From: Nymphaea colorata
Lineage: Eukaryota > Streptophyta > Magnoliopsida > Nymphaeales > Nymphaeaceae
Direction of reading: 5' to 3'
Length of the DNA stretch: 64,000 nucleotides
NCBI RefSeq assembly: GCF_008831285.2
Contig: NC_045144.1
Span: 868,001-932,000, forward strand
Each line of letters starts with the position of its first letter. Within the stretch, counting starts at the first letter, position 1. Positions 1 through 10,830 of the stretch are shown in pieces. Position numbers and translations under genes: made by a program. The notes under the pieces were generated by a model. That model was not told the origin of the DNA, searched no databases, and saw only the letters and a list, made by a program, of their open reading frames with translations.

Positions 1-372
1 ATGTGGGCACTATGATGTGACTGGAACTGAGTCTAGCTTTATCACAATATAATTTTTGACTAACTGGTATGGGTAAATATGGTGCACACCAACCCACCCT
101 TAGCTCCGCTACGGCCCTTCTTACAACATAGTCCCCTCACAAAATGTTACAATGTCAGTTGGTGTCTAGAAATTAGTGACATAGACTGTGGATTAAATTA
201 TTTATTTAATTACCTATTTGACATTTCAATAAAGCGAGGGGCCCACTCAGCAGTTTCCCAGCAAAAAATTACCTACTTGATATCACAAGCTGTTGCTGCC
301 GGATGGGCATCCAGACCAATTACATTATCATACTTTAACATATATGTTAGGTATGGGAAAACTATATATGTT
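1..372. repeat. Direct repeat, first copy (truncated by window edge)
   Basis: These bases match 1,699-2,070 in the same orientation with few mismatches, at a constant offset of 1,698. The match stops exactly at 372/2,070: here the sequence goes on with CTAGACCC, there with ACACTTAG. Two readings are possible: the end of a tandemly duplicated unit whose second copy is 373-2,070, or one of two long terminal repeats around a 1.3-kb interior. The inverted copy at 24,546-24,916 has this sequence only once, which favours tandem duplication. The beginning of this copy lies outside the window. Confidence 0.8.
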
Positions 373-2070
373 CTAGACCCAAGGGTAAAGGGGACGAGTA
401 GAGCTTCTGCCCCTCCTGCAAGCAGGCGGCAGGTTCACTCCCACTCACCCATAACGAAGAAGGGTTTTCTCCACAAGCAAGAGGTCCACTAAAATGTCAT
501 GCATTTGAGAACAGTGTTTGTAAAAGTTGGCCTGAATTAATTTAAGTCAATTTGAATTGTTTGGCAAACCTGTTTTATTCAGTGGCTGTTGCCGCGTGTT
601 GTTATTTAATTATCTTTAAATACTTTCAAGATTTTTTCTTTTCTATTTTTCACTTGTTTTTTTTAAAATAGTATACTGATTTAGCTTACCGACAGCCTGC
701 ACGTTGTTTCGTTTTGGGTTTTGGTTCTGATTCCGATTGTTATAAACATTTATTAGAAACGAATGGTTTATAGAATGGATTCATTTTCACTATTACCCAA
801 ATAAATATATATTGTTGAAGGTTCCGCACTGCATTCAATCATCAAGCAAGTAATATACTTAATTTGGTATTTATTTTAAATGTGCATTTGTCAGTGTGAA
901 TTCAAATTTTATTTTAAAATTTTATACAAACCCTATTTTGATTGTCAGGACCATGAAATGAATGGAAGTACAAAAAATTGAGAATGGGGCTAGAGCCTTT
1001 GGTGGAGTCATACGTGGGCTGGTGGAGGCAGTTGCCCAAATGGTCCTATCAAATTTCTTTATTTTCATTTTTATGTAAGCTTTCAACTACTTGCTTCTTT
1101 ATATGCACCAGTGACCCTATAGGTATGAGATTCTTTAAATTAGTGCCCCTAAGTCCAACATTCCCAACTCTAGCTGCCACTAACCGTGGTTGGAGGTGGA
1201 ACTAGATAGATGATAAAATAATGAAGTTTCTGACAATTGATTGTACTAAGTTTTTTCTTAATCATGTAATAAATATGTTACCAATTGGCAGCTTCGCCAT
1301 TGACCATCAGTGTCAAAAACTCAAGCAGCATCGATTGAAGAAGTGAACAAGCGAATCCCATGACAATGCTGGTGGCTAAACTTCAGTTTCTCCTCCTCTA
1401 CCACCCTTCTCTCCTCATTCTTCTTGACTTTTATTTGAATCCCTTCAATATTCAGGAATGACCCGGCCAATCCAGTTTTCAGTCAACCTGATCGGATCAT
1501 ATGAAAATCCCATCAAAGGATCTGTAATGGCCCACCAAGCAGGAAAGTTGCCATGATCTTTGAGAAAATTGATTTCTCACTACATGGATAAGCTCGCCCT
1601 AACCCATCAACTTGTAACCTCAACCTCATCTTTAGTGGCAGTACCCATTTTTTTGACTGAACATCCCTTGAGTCACCGACCTGAGTTTGATAGTGCCCAT
1701 GTGGGCACTATGATGTGACTGGAACTGAGTCCAGCTTTATCACAATATAATTTTTTACTAACTGGTATGGGTAAATATGGTGCACACCGACCCACCCTTA
1801 GCTCCGCTACTGCCCTTCTTACAACGTAGTCCCCTCACAAAATGTTACAATGTCAGCTGGTGTCTAGAAATTAGTGACATAGACAGTTGATTAAATTATT
1901 TATTTAATTACCTATTTGACATTTCAATATAGTGAGGGGCTCCCTCGGCAGTTTCCCAGCAACAAATTACCTACTTGATATCACAAGCAATGGCTGCCGG
2001 AAGGGCATGCAGACCAATTACATTATTATGCTTGAACATATATGTTAGGTACGGGAAAACTATATATGTT
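373..2070. repeat. Second unit of a 1,698-bp direct (tandem) repeat
   Basis: The unit starts at CTAGACCC and ends at the sequence shared with 1-372. About 373-492 is open as the tail of a possible gene fragment (see 26,123-26,305 for its inverted copy). About 1,205-2,070 belongs to interspersed family R. 1,010-1,165 resembles a short repeat seen elsewhere with a GGGCAATTGCCC-like core. No intact gene is seen in 500-2,950. Confidence 0.6.
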
Positions 2071-2957
2071 ACACTTAGAACATGATAACTCGATTGCAAG
2101 ATAATCTAAGCAAAGTTATCATTTGAGAGCAATGTGCTATACTAGTGCAACTAGGGTGGAAGCGCTATGCCAGTTGATGGACATTTGGCTCTACTCACAT
2201 GGGCATGGGTATTATGGGAAGCCGGATTTCAGTTTTCACTCAAACTGAGACTTGAAACTGGTTATGTTTACACCCCTATGCATAAAAGATCATACATAAT
2301 AAGTAAAAAATAAAAATAAATTTTTAGAAGAACAAAAAGGGTTTGTAAAAAAGTAAAAAATCCCAAAATATACACTTCTTTACAAAAAAAGTCAAAAATA
2401 CCCCAACTCCTTTCTTGTTTTTCCCCTTTGGTATACATTGTGTGTACAACCTTGTGCATGTAACTCGATATTAAAATATGTTATTCTATGTTCCCAAGAA
2501 AGAGATCAGGATGGGCATTTGGCCACATAAAAGGCATATGAGAAACTTCAAATGGTAACTGGTGGGTCCGGTCCGGCCTTATACATGTAAAAACAGTATG
2601 GCTGGACCATTGATACAGGGCGCAGCCTAGTTTCTTGGATTGCTATTTTGACAAGTAAAGACTGGTCGAATACAACGAGCAGCCACTCATTTATTTCCAT
2701 TATTTGGTTTGACAAGTAGCGACTGGCCGAACACAACGAGCAGCCACTCATTTACTTTCTACATTTAGTTTTCCAAAGAAAGACCAGCCTGATCCGTTCG
2801 GTGTCCTTTGACCAGACCGAGCACAAACCCTGTACTAACCGACATGAACCAATATCATTGGACATGGTAGGGGTGTAAAAAAGGAGGCCCAGGCCATCGC
2901 CGAAAAGAACTCATGGGACTAGGAATAAGATTATTTAATAAAATAAAGAACTCTGCA
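1205..2957 (+). repeat. Interspersed repeat family R, copy in arm A
   Basis: Segments of this region recur, diverged, at 14,310-15,400 and in other R copies. Examples are the block around 1,205-1,260, the block around 2,115-2,225 that matches 14,968-15,080, and the block just before 2,957 that matches 15,340-15,380. It carries no coding signature I recognise, and its ends are not defined. The gypsy element at 2,958-6,202 is inserted in it; a short R remnant continues at 6,203-6,236. It could be a non-autonomous LTR-type element or a degenerate DNA element. Confidence 0.6.
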
Positions 2958-3368
2958 TCTTCCCCTGCATCTAGAGTCTGTACAGTCCTTTGCTTTGCAA
3001 ATGTACTTTCTTTGCTTATGTTGAGTCATGGTGTAAGCTTAGTGTTCACCTGCGTCGGAGTACCCTCCCAAAACGGCCCCAAGTGTAATATTGGGATTCC
3101 TTGTTTTGGATGGTCAACATGGGAATTCTGTAAGTAGCTTCGGCCATCCTATGTAAGTAAAGTTAAAAGCTTACTTGCTTCCCTCGTGATGTACCCATCT
3201 TGTTAAAGTGAATATATTGCGAGTTTTCTTTCCACACTCTTGTGTATTTTGTGTCTTTGTTTTCGAAGAAGCATTCAAGTACTGCGCCCACTTGAAAGAG
3301 GTGAAGGCTTGCAGCTTACTAGCGAGAGTTTGCCACCCCGCGCGGTCCGAAGAAGTCGGCCCGTGACA
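2958..3368 (+). repeat. 5' LTR of gypsy element, arm A
   Basis: It aligns with 5,790-6,202 along its whole length with several percent mismatch. The usual TG start reads TC here (TCTTCCCC; the 3' LTR and the arm A' copy read TGTTCCCC), and the end is GTGACA. It is preceded by the target duplication CTGCA. Confidence 0.9.
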
Positions 3369-3387
3369 ACTAGTATCAGAGCCCAGA
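3369..3387 (+). promoter_or_regulatory. Primer-binding site of gypsy element
   Basis: Directly after the LTR end, CTAGTATCAGAGCCCAG resembles the complement of the 3' end of initiator-methionine tRNA (TGGTATCAGAGCC), with TGG changed to TAG. Minus-strand priming from this tRNA is normal for plant LTR retrotransposons. Confidence 0.75.
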
Positions 3388-3563
3388 TTCTGCCCAATCT
3401 GGGGAAGCGATCAGAGAGTCGGTGTAGATTGTCGCGCCAACTTGCTGTTGTTGAGGAAAATGCCATGGCATCCCAATACAATCTGTGAGGTGCCAAAGGC
3501 GAGGAGCCGGCCCATGCTGTACAGACGAGCCCAGCCCATGACCAGGGAAACCTAGAAGGAACG

Positions 3564-4472
3564 GTGAATAGGTTGGTCGCAGATGTGGCCACCCATGAGG
3601 ATGCCCTTGGCTTTGCTACCGAGACCTTTGAGGGATTCAAGGAGGAGATGAAGTTGATGCGGGAACAGATGGCCGAGTCAGTGGCCACGAACCGATCACT
3701 CTCTAACTTGGTGAAGACCTTGCAGGACGAAGTTGCTAAACTTCGGGCTTCAAATCAGAGATTGCTACGTACAAACTCAACTAGTAGTAGCCAAGGGAGG
3801 ACCAGTAGGATCGACGTTCAACGTCCAGTGAAGTACAGTGGTAGCCGGGATGCGAGGGTGATCGACAACTTTCTGTTCCAAGTCGACTACTACCTGGACC
3901 TGCGGAACGTTATAAAAGAAGATCTGAAGATCAAGATCCCAACAATGTTGTTAGAGGGAGATGTTGTGGCTTGGTGGCGGCGCAAAATGTTGGACATCGA
4001 GAATGGGGATTGCACAATCAAGAGCTTCGATGACTTCCACAAATAGTTGAAGGGATACTTCACGCCTATAGGTTGGTTGGAAACCTGAAACAGATTGGTG
4101 CCTTGAGAGATTACATTCGGGCATATCAGAAGATCATGTTGGACGTGGCTATGATGCCAAAAAAAAATAAACTTAACTGGTTCATCATAGGGCTCCAATC
4201 TTGGGCCCAAGCCGACGTGGAGAGATCAAATCCTCAGATCTTAGAGCAGACATATGTGGCAGCCGAGCGCTTAGCCGACACCCAACGCAGAAGCTACATA
4301 GATACCTTCAAGTCTACAAAGGAGTCCGACCACGACGGTAAGAGGGAGGAACGACGAGACAACAAAAGTGAATCGTCGCCCCAGAAGTCCAGCAACAGAA
4401 AACCCCTCTTTCGCAAGGCACTATACGCGTGTCTGCCCAAAATGGGTGAGACCCACCGAATAGAACAATGCT
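3564..4472 (+). pseudogene. gag relic of gypsy element, arm A
   Basis: The first part (3,564-4,046) encodes a lysine/glutamate-rich coiled-coil-like segment (KEEMKLMREQMAES) followed by a retrotransposon gag domain (DNFLFQVDYYLDLRNV, VVAWWRRKM). It ends at a TAG where the inverted copy has CAG. A deletion of about 22 bp then shifts the frame; gag homology resumes in another frame at 4,073 (LRDYIRAYQKIMLDV, WAQADVERSNP). About 53 bp that encode the first half of the CCHC zinc knuckle in the inverted copy are missing near 4,415, with AAGG at both deletion ends. The product, if any, could not form a normal nucleocapsid. Confidence 0.85.
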
Positions 4473-5063
4473 GTGAGGGCTACCGAAGGCGGGACTGAAG
4501 AAGGGGAAGGATCGAGGATTGGTGCACTTCAGCTTCTCAACTCACTGCAACGTGAAGAGAAAGCCAAGGTCACAACGACGCCATCCAGGAAACTCATGTA
4601 CGTTGAGATTCTGGTGAACGGAAAACCTACGATGGCTATGATAGATACGGGTGCCACGCACAATTTCGTCTTAGTTGTGGAGGCGAAGAGACTTGGCCTC
4701 ACCCTTGAGAGGGGAGAGTTGCGCATGAAGGCAGTCAACTCAAAGGCAAAACCCATCCATGGAGTGGCTCGGGATGTGGTTGTGAGGATTGAGAGTTGGT
4801 CAGACAAAGCCAACTTCTCTGTGGTCCCGATGGATGATTACCAGATGATTCTCGGCATGGAGCTCCTTAGTGCAGCGAAGATGGCCCCGATGCCGCATTT
4901 GTGTAGTGTCAGCATCATGGATGAGAAGTCTCCCTGCATGTTGCCAGCGGTAACACTGAGGAAAGACAAGGGCAAGGTCGTGATGATATCTGTGCTCCAA
5001 TTGAACAGAGGCCCGAAGCATGATGACGAGATGGACTTGGTGGCAACTAGGGAAGTGCCTTAA
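4473..5063 (+). pseudogene. Retropepsin (aspartic protease) relic of gypsy element, arm A
   Basis: A 196-codon open stretch with the retroviral-type protease signature: catalytic IDTGATHNF around residue 57, followed by the flap-like VVPMDDYQMILGMELL. In full elements this domain cleaves the Gag-Pol polyprotein. Upstream the frame is separated from gag by a TAG, also present at the equivalent place in the inverted copy. Downstream it ends at 5,063 in what should lead into reverse transcriptase, but that enzyme is deleted. The first ATG is only the first one in the open frame, not a likely natural start, since protease is normally made as part of a polyprotein. Confidence 0.85.
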
Positions 5064-5745
5064 AACTCTCCTGGTTGGTCCCAGAGGCGCTTGCGCCTAT
5101 CTTAGAGGAATTCGTAGGGAAGCTTTACGCAGACTGGGCAGGCATCTTTCATGGGCGATACCGAGCACGGATCAGAAACGATGAAGGGCCATTTATTGTG
5201 GTCAAGAGGATGGGGAAGCTGGCGTAGAAGTTAGATCTTCTGCTAGACTTCAAGGGGCATCCTGTGTTCCACATCCGCAACCTTCAGCCCTTCAATGCCG
5301 ATGCTGAAGACCTGGAGAGAAGCCAGGCATGGTGAGAACCAACAGACTGGGCAGGCATCTTTCGTGGGCGATGCCGAGCACGGATCAGAAAGTATGAAGG
5401 TCCATTTACTGTGGTCAAGAGGATGGGGAAGCTAGCGTAGAAGTTAGATCTTCCGCTAGACTTCAAGGGGCATCCTGTGTTCCACATCCGCAACCTTCAG
5501 CCCTTCTATGCCAATGCTGAAGACCTGGAGAGAAGCCAGCCATGGTGAGAACCAATCTTGCAACGAGCTCCTTCGACCTGGAGGGCCACCAATTGACAAT
5601 TGGACCAGATCCTTCGGCACAAAATCAACTACTGTGGCGAACCGAAGTGATACTTGGTCAGGTGGGTAGACGAAGACCAACCAACAATGGAGTATGGCTT
5701 CTGTTTGAAGAGAAGTCATCCAAAAGATGTTAGGGTCTACCATAA
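5064..5745 (+). pseudogene. Integrase C-terminus and chromodomain relic with internal tandem duplication, arm A
   Basis: After about 60 bp of the pre-reverse-transcriptase linker the sequence jumps to the integrase C-terminal region (motifs like KYEGPF, HPVFHIRNLQPF) and then a chromodomain-like segment around 5,585-5,700 (YLVRWVDEDQPTMEYG). The chromodomain has a TGA just before YLVRW. About 140 bp kept in the inverted copy between GTAGGG and AAGCTTTACGC are deleted here. A 213-bp segment is tandemly duplicated (5,131-5,343 and 5,344-5,556). In chromoviruses this domain is thought to steer integration to particular chromatin. Here it is certainly non-functional. Confidence 0.8.
5131..5556 (+). 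repeat. 213-bp tandem duplication inside the gypsy relic
   Basis: 5,131-5,343 and 5,344-5,556 align in tandem, both starting AGACTGGGCAGGCATCTTTC. The inverted copy at about 21,085-21,280 has the segment once, so the duplication arose in arm A after the arms separated. 213 bp is 71 codons, so it preserves phase. Confidence 0.88.
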
Positions 5746-5777
5746 AGCTGCTAGCACAGAGGACGGCGCTTGTTTTG

Positions 5778-5789
5778 AAGGGGGGAGCC
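5778..5789 (+). other. Polypurine tract of gypsy element
   Basis: AAGGGGGGAGCC lies immediately before the 3' LTR start TGTTCCCC. Its position fits the plus-strand primer site of LTR retrotransposons. Confidence 0.75.
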
Positions 5790-6202
5790 TGTTCCCCTGC
5801 GTCTAAAGTATGTACAGTCTTTTGCTTTGCAAATGTACTTTCTTTGCTTATGTTGAGTCATGGTGTAAGCTTAGTATTCACTTGTGTCGGAGTACCCTCC
5901 CAAAACGGCCCCAAGTGTAATATTGGGATTCTTTGTTTTGGATGGTCGCCATGGGAATTCTATAAGCAGCTTCGGCCATCCTATGTAAGTAAAGTTAAAA
6001 GCTTACTTGCTTCCCTCGTGATGTACTCATCTTGTTAAAGTGAATATATTGCGAGTTTTCTTTCCAGACTCTTGTGTATTTTGTGTCTTTGTTTTCAAAG
6101 AAGCGTTCAAGTAATCTGCGCCCACTTGAACGAACCGAAGGCTTGTGGCTTACTGGCGAGAGTTTGCCACGCCGCGCGGTCCGAAGAAGGCAGCTCGTGA
6201 CA
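5790..6202 (+). repeat. 3' LTR of gypsy element, arm A
   Basis: It starts TGTTCCCC, ends GTGACA, and is followed by CTGCA, the second half of the target-site duplication. It differs from the 5' LTR at several percent of positions by eye, so the insertion is not recent. Confidence 0.9.
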
Positions 6203-6207
6203 CTGCA

Positions 6208-6640
6208 TGCCAAGGCAATTATAATTTGGGCAAATATAGAGTTGTGCTAGATTTGTTAACAGAGGCAAATGTCTGATTCCTTTTACTGAAGTTGTAGATC
6301 CATTTGCCATTTGTATTTGTGTTTTAGTGATATTTTACTTGGATCGCCGGCCCTTTGCAAGTCTAAGTGATGACGATTTCTTTCATACATGGTTATGGTT
6401 ATGTATCTTCTGGTGAAAGATTTGGATCATTCCCAATGAAGTCTTCTTTGCTAATGCACGTTTTAATTTCCACCATTTATTGCAAACCTTCTGAAGGGAG
6501 ATTTTTAGCTATCGTGAAGGCTTTCTGGCTGTTGGATTGGTTCCTCACTTCTTCTATACTGCTTGTTCTCTATTTCCTTTTGTTTTTCCATTACTCTTTA
6601 GTTTCCATTAATACAAGCTCTCTCTCTCTCTCTCTCTCTC
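6208..6640 (+). repeat. Segment shared with 41,930-42,300 (inverted)
   Basis: 6,230-6,620 reads as the reverse complement of about 41,930-42,300, including the stretch beginning GTGCTAGATTTG and a block with GAACCAATCC. It is also duplicated in arm A' (19,990-20,410). It ends in a CT dinucleotide run (6,617-6,641) whose partner is the GA run at 19,973-20,006. 6,641-7,731 has only AT-rich sequence and a GT/AT run (7,032-7,061) and no gene that I can support. Confidence 0.75.
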
Positions 6641-7731
6641 CTGTGTGTGCCTGTGAATATATATATTTATACATATAAGATCATAAAAAAACATACCACT
6701 TAGGTAAGGGAATGAAGCCAGGCCTATTAATTTTTTTTTTCGTAATTTAGCAGTATCTTCAAATATATTTGTTGATAAACATACATTAAGTTAGTTATTA
6801 TTTATTTTATTAATATACCATAATAATTAAAAAAGAAATGGATCTTATAACATTAAAATTTTAATAGTAGAAAAAAACCTTCTTTTTATAAAAGTAATTT
6901 AAACTTGAACATTATTTAGATTAAATTAGTGTTTATAATGAACAAATTAGGAGATTCACATTTCGTTCAAAACACTTTTTAACACAAATAGAAGAGATCT
7001 GTTGGTTTTTCTTTGTGACAGAAGTAGTGCGGGTGTGTGTGTGTGTGTATATATATATATAATTTTCATTGACATTGCTATCTCTTGTATAAGGACCGCG
7101 GTGTAGGTACTGTGAATAGCATTAAAATAGGGAAGGAGAAGTTGGTCGATCAAACCAAGGCATCTTTCAGATGTGGTTTCATTAGCATATCAGTCTTCTA
7201 TATGCTTTTGTGGTGATGCTGATCTGTTTTGAAGTAGATGATATTTCTGAGGGACTTCCTACATAAAAAAGGACCAAAAGTTGTGGAAACTCATTCTTCT
7301 GCTTGAAGAGTCATATTTAGCACTTGTTGAATCATAATCAAAAGACAGTCAATTGCCTCTGACGTAACAGATTTCGATTTTTCTTGTTGTCATGGTATTC
7401 ATAATTCATGTTCTTCCATAGCCACCATATTGCCATGGGAACGCAATCTTCCAACTTCACATAAGTATTTTGATTCAAGCCTTTTTATTCCACCTCCACG
7501 TCTGCGTCTCTGCCACCAAGTCTAGAACTGTAATATCTACGATGATAGAACTGTCATATCATGTAAACTAATGGTTCCTATTCAACAGGGTGGTTCCTCT
7601 CTTTTTTGACTTGTCTACCATGGAAAGTGAAAATGTGGTGGAAGAAAGAAACAAAGAAACAGCTCCATGCCATTTGAGTTCTCTTGCATGTATAGAGATA
7701 GGGAGAGAGAGGAACAGAGGAAGAGAATTTT

Positions 7732-8800
7732 AAATAGTAGTCCGCACTGGCGAGTGGGAGAAAGAGATGAGCTTACGGGTGTCCCCAAGTAATTTTATAG
7801 GAAATAAGTAGTTTTATAGGAAATGAAACATGGATTAAACAATGCACCAACTTGTTAAGCCCAAAGAAAAAAGACACAAAAATACAATTGGCCTCATAGA
7901 TGGCTCATTTTTTGAAATTATTGGGTTGTACAAAAGAGTAAATTGATATGGTAGAAACTTTTGGTAAAATGGATTTAGGTTAAGGATTCATGACTTACCC
8001 ATTGAGTGACTTTGGCACCAGATATATCCAAAATGAGTACTACCATGTCCAGATTCAATAGATATGTTGTTATTCCAGGATTCCTTCTCCATTTAAGGGA
8101 AGGTCTATGGTAAAGAAAATCCAATGGCTTTTTGGTCCGCCTTCTGAAATTGTAAACAAAAGCAAGACCAAGAAACATACCAATATGGTTAATGATTAAA
8201 ATAACTTTAATTCACATTAAAAAAAATTATAAAGACAAAATTGAAAATAGAAAAAAGTAAAAAGACTAACGAGAATATTTTTAATAAATTACCAAAATAT
8301 TCTTCTCTCCTTTGATGGACACATAACTTTCTATTGTTAAGTATTGGTAATTACATAAACTTTAAAAGCATTTTATTTTTATATTAATATTTTTGAACAA
8401 ATTTTCTCATTCTTTAAAAGTTGAAAAATTTATACCTAGTGTCCTTTATCTAGAATTTTGATCTTCTGTCTGGGCTCCTAACCCCCTATGCCGAAGATGA
8501 TTGAATAAAGCAGATAAGTGGGATTGCTGCTGGCTGCCCATAGGTCTGATATGTAGACCAGCAAGCGCAAAATATTGCAGAAAAAGCTTTCTCTTAATGG
8601 GTTCACTCATTTACATGGAAGTCAAGGTTGGCACCTGCTTGACTTTGTGCTTCATCACATCTTGCCAAGGTCAGCTTGTTCTTTCAACATCAACCACGAG
8701 TCAAAGCTGACAAACGTCCGAAACCCGGAGCCATGTGTAGGGGCCAGCTGCAATCATAAAGGCCATGGAGGCTCAATTGTCGGTAAATGATCGCCATGAT
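7732..8800. other. Unassigned spacer, possible exon relic on the minus strand
   Basis: No recognised gene. On the minus strand 8,150-7,990 has an exon-like look: a pyrimidine-rich stretch ending TTTCAG near 8,150, then about 50 open codons, then a GTAAGT-like donor near 7,990. I could not match the peptide (it contains LKWRRNPGITTYLLNLDMV) to a family. 8,200-8,460 is AT-rich and empty. Confidence 0.3.
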
Positions 8801-9199
8801 CCAGACCTGACTAACATTCAGTCGACCTTATTTTTTGTGTTAAGACTGAACCGATTAAAAAAATAAGAACACTCTATAAATATCTTCCCTAGCATCGGGT
8901 GAGCAAGAGGGGTGTTTCACACTATCGCTCAACGAGATGGCCGAAACCTTAGCCTTAGCTCCATTTCCCTAGAACCTATTCTGTATCAGGTGTCCCACAA
9001 TTGCAGGTTCATTCAAATTCAACAGAATCAGTTTCTATGATGGTAAATCATAAAAAAATGTACTTGTTTCAGCATGGGTAATAATTGTGCAAAGGTCATC
9101 TGTAGACAAAGATAATGTCTGTTACTTGTACGGTCAGGTTAGACATCTTACCAGATAGAAAGCACATTGGAAGCATCAAACAAAGCAATGCTAGAGGGA

Positions 9200-9243
<44 letters not shown>

Positions 9244-10830
9244 ATGTGTGTGTGTGTATTGAAATCACAGCTGTTTCTATGCTCGGATGGTCATTTTGTG
9301 TGGTTAAAAATGGCCATAAAAGTTGTATTCCATCACTGAAAACCATGGTCAAGCAATTGATCATTGCATTTGCATCTTTTGCAACGGTTTTTATCAACAC
9401 CAACCAAAAAAATAACCATCCAGCCATAGAGGTTCGTCTTAATTGGACACAAAGGCCAGTTCAAAGAGACCAAAATAGGCCAACTTTTATTTGAATCCCT
9501 TGAATATTCAGAAATGATCTCGCCAATCCATTGTTAATCACCCATTTTAATCGTTAAACATGTTTAAAGTATGATGACATTCCTCTATTTTCCAGTCAAC
9601 CATCTAGAATAGATGGATCATATGAATTACATTATTATACAAGAATTTGTTTTAGGTACTGGAAAACTATATATTTTAAAGTTAGAACATGATAACTTCT
9701 CAACTTGATTGCAAGATAATCTAAGCAAGGTTATAATCAATCACCAAAATTTAGAGTTCATCAATAACTTATGGAGTTTGGTGCATTTTGGATGGAGAGT
9801 ATATGCTTCATGCCTTCCAACTAATTAGAGTCCAAAAATTACCAAAATGGTTTTCAGCGACAGAACAAGCTAAAGAAAAATAGAACCCTAAAGGGGTAAT
9901 GGCAAATCCAAAAATTTCTGGCTATGGGGCAGTATAAGTTTAATTTTCAACTTTAAGTTATATAAAATGTTTTAAAAACTAGTATCAATGACTAGTAAGG
10001 GAAATTGCTTACAATATCCGCAATGTCACTCCAATATTGTTAAAGAGTCGTTTGATAGCAGGGACACTCGTAAAATTTTCAAAATAAGAACAACCCCTAA
10101 GTAGGTAGACGGAAAGGGGGATGCTTAGCAGAAGTCTAACCGAGCGCGAGTGATTTGGTGCTACATTTCTATACTGCAACTGGAGTTGAAGCACTATACT
10201 AGTTGATGGATATTTGGCCCCACTCACAGGCATCGATGCAGCCGTGGGCTTGAGGGTAAGGGGCAGAGGAAGCTTCTGGCTTTCACTAAGATTGTGGGGT
10301 GACCTCCTGCTCATCTAAAATTAGAGTCCTACATACGTTATGTTATCTTTTAGGAAAGGGGTCGGCACAAGTTTATTTGTAAAATATTAAACTTTGCCAA
10401 TTGTTATTTCATCATTCAGGCGAACAACCTGGTATGATTCAAATACGTTGATTCAAACCAATTTTCACAGACAAAATGAACAAAATATATTATAAAATAG
10501 ATGAAAAGAAATCCCCAAATTATGAATAACAGCACACAAACAATAATATGTAGAAGCAAAAAAGAGAAGGAGAATGATGTCAAAAGATGACTACACGCTA
10601 TTATAGATAGCCTGGCCCGAGAGAATGGCCACGAACAAACAAACGGTTGACCGCTCTTTTAGGGCGTGTTTGATGGTTTGGAATTTTGGTTTAAGAATGA
10701 AATGCAAGTCCAACTTCAACTCAAACATGAAAACTTTTACAGTCTTGAGAGTGGTTAAACATCACTCAATGCAAGACTTTGATAACATAAAATATTGTTA
10801 GTAGCCATGTAACGCCAGCCAATTACTGGC
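8800..10830 (+). repeat. Family R, copy b1
   Basis: 8,800-10,155 reads as the reverse complement of 37,975-40,040. Landmarks are the block before ATTGCAGGTTCATTC at about 9,000, the block at 9,160-9,200 and the block at 10,009-10,153. 8,975-9,040 also matches 14,520-14,580, and 10,440-10,830 matches 15,425-15,870 loosely. It carries a composite (AT)n(GT)n run at 9,200-9,257. No coding function seen. Confidence 0.65.
9200..9257. repeat. Composite (AT)n(GT)n microsatellite
   Basis: About 22 bases of AT repeat run straight into about 36 bases of GT repeat. The related R copies have an AT run at the corresponding place (39,580-39,630, next to CA repeats on the same strand). Confidence 0.95.

Larger units (their letters stand above)
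2958..6202 (+). mobile_element. Ty3/gypsy chromovirus-type element, internally deleted (arm A copy)
   Basis: The element is bounded by two 411-413-bp LTRs and flanked by the 5-bp target-site duplication CTGCA (2,953-2,957 and 6,203-6,207). In order it has a 5' LTR, a primer-binding site like initiator-Met tRNA complements, gag, an aspartic protease, the start of the region before reverse transcriptase, then directly the C-terminal integrase region with a chromodomain, a purine tract and a 3' LTR. Reverse transcriptase, RNase H and the integrase core are missing, so it cannot be autonomous. At 3.2 kb it is roughly half or less of a usual full-length chromovirus. The reading frames are broken further than in the inverted copy. 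Confidence 0.9.
373..7731 (+). repeat. Arm A of a large inverted duplication (partner 18,876-26,242)
   Basis: The whole stretch reads as the reverse complement of 18,876-26,242. I checked the outer end, family-R sequence, the gypsy element with both LTRs, the CT microsatellite, the GT/AT run and the inner end. By eye about 5-8% of bases differ in a 200-bp sample of the 3' LTR, with scattered indels. The arms are 7,359 and 7,367 bp, separated by about 11.1 kb. The mismatches argue against an assembly echo of one sequence. Confidence 0.92.

Noticed and set aside
1-2070. LTR pair around a 1.3-kb element
   Set aside because: The single-copy structure of arm A' and the frame continuity at 26,242 fit tandem duplication better; not fully excluded because the left copy is cut by the window edge.
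3275-3688. 137-codon minus-strand frame over the 5' LTR and gag start (also 22,923-23,429)
   Set aside because: It lies antisense to the gypsy LTR and gag and is open in both copies only because they are duplicates; shadow of the real frame.
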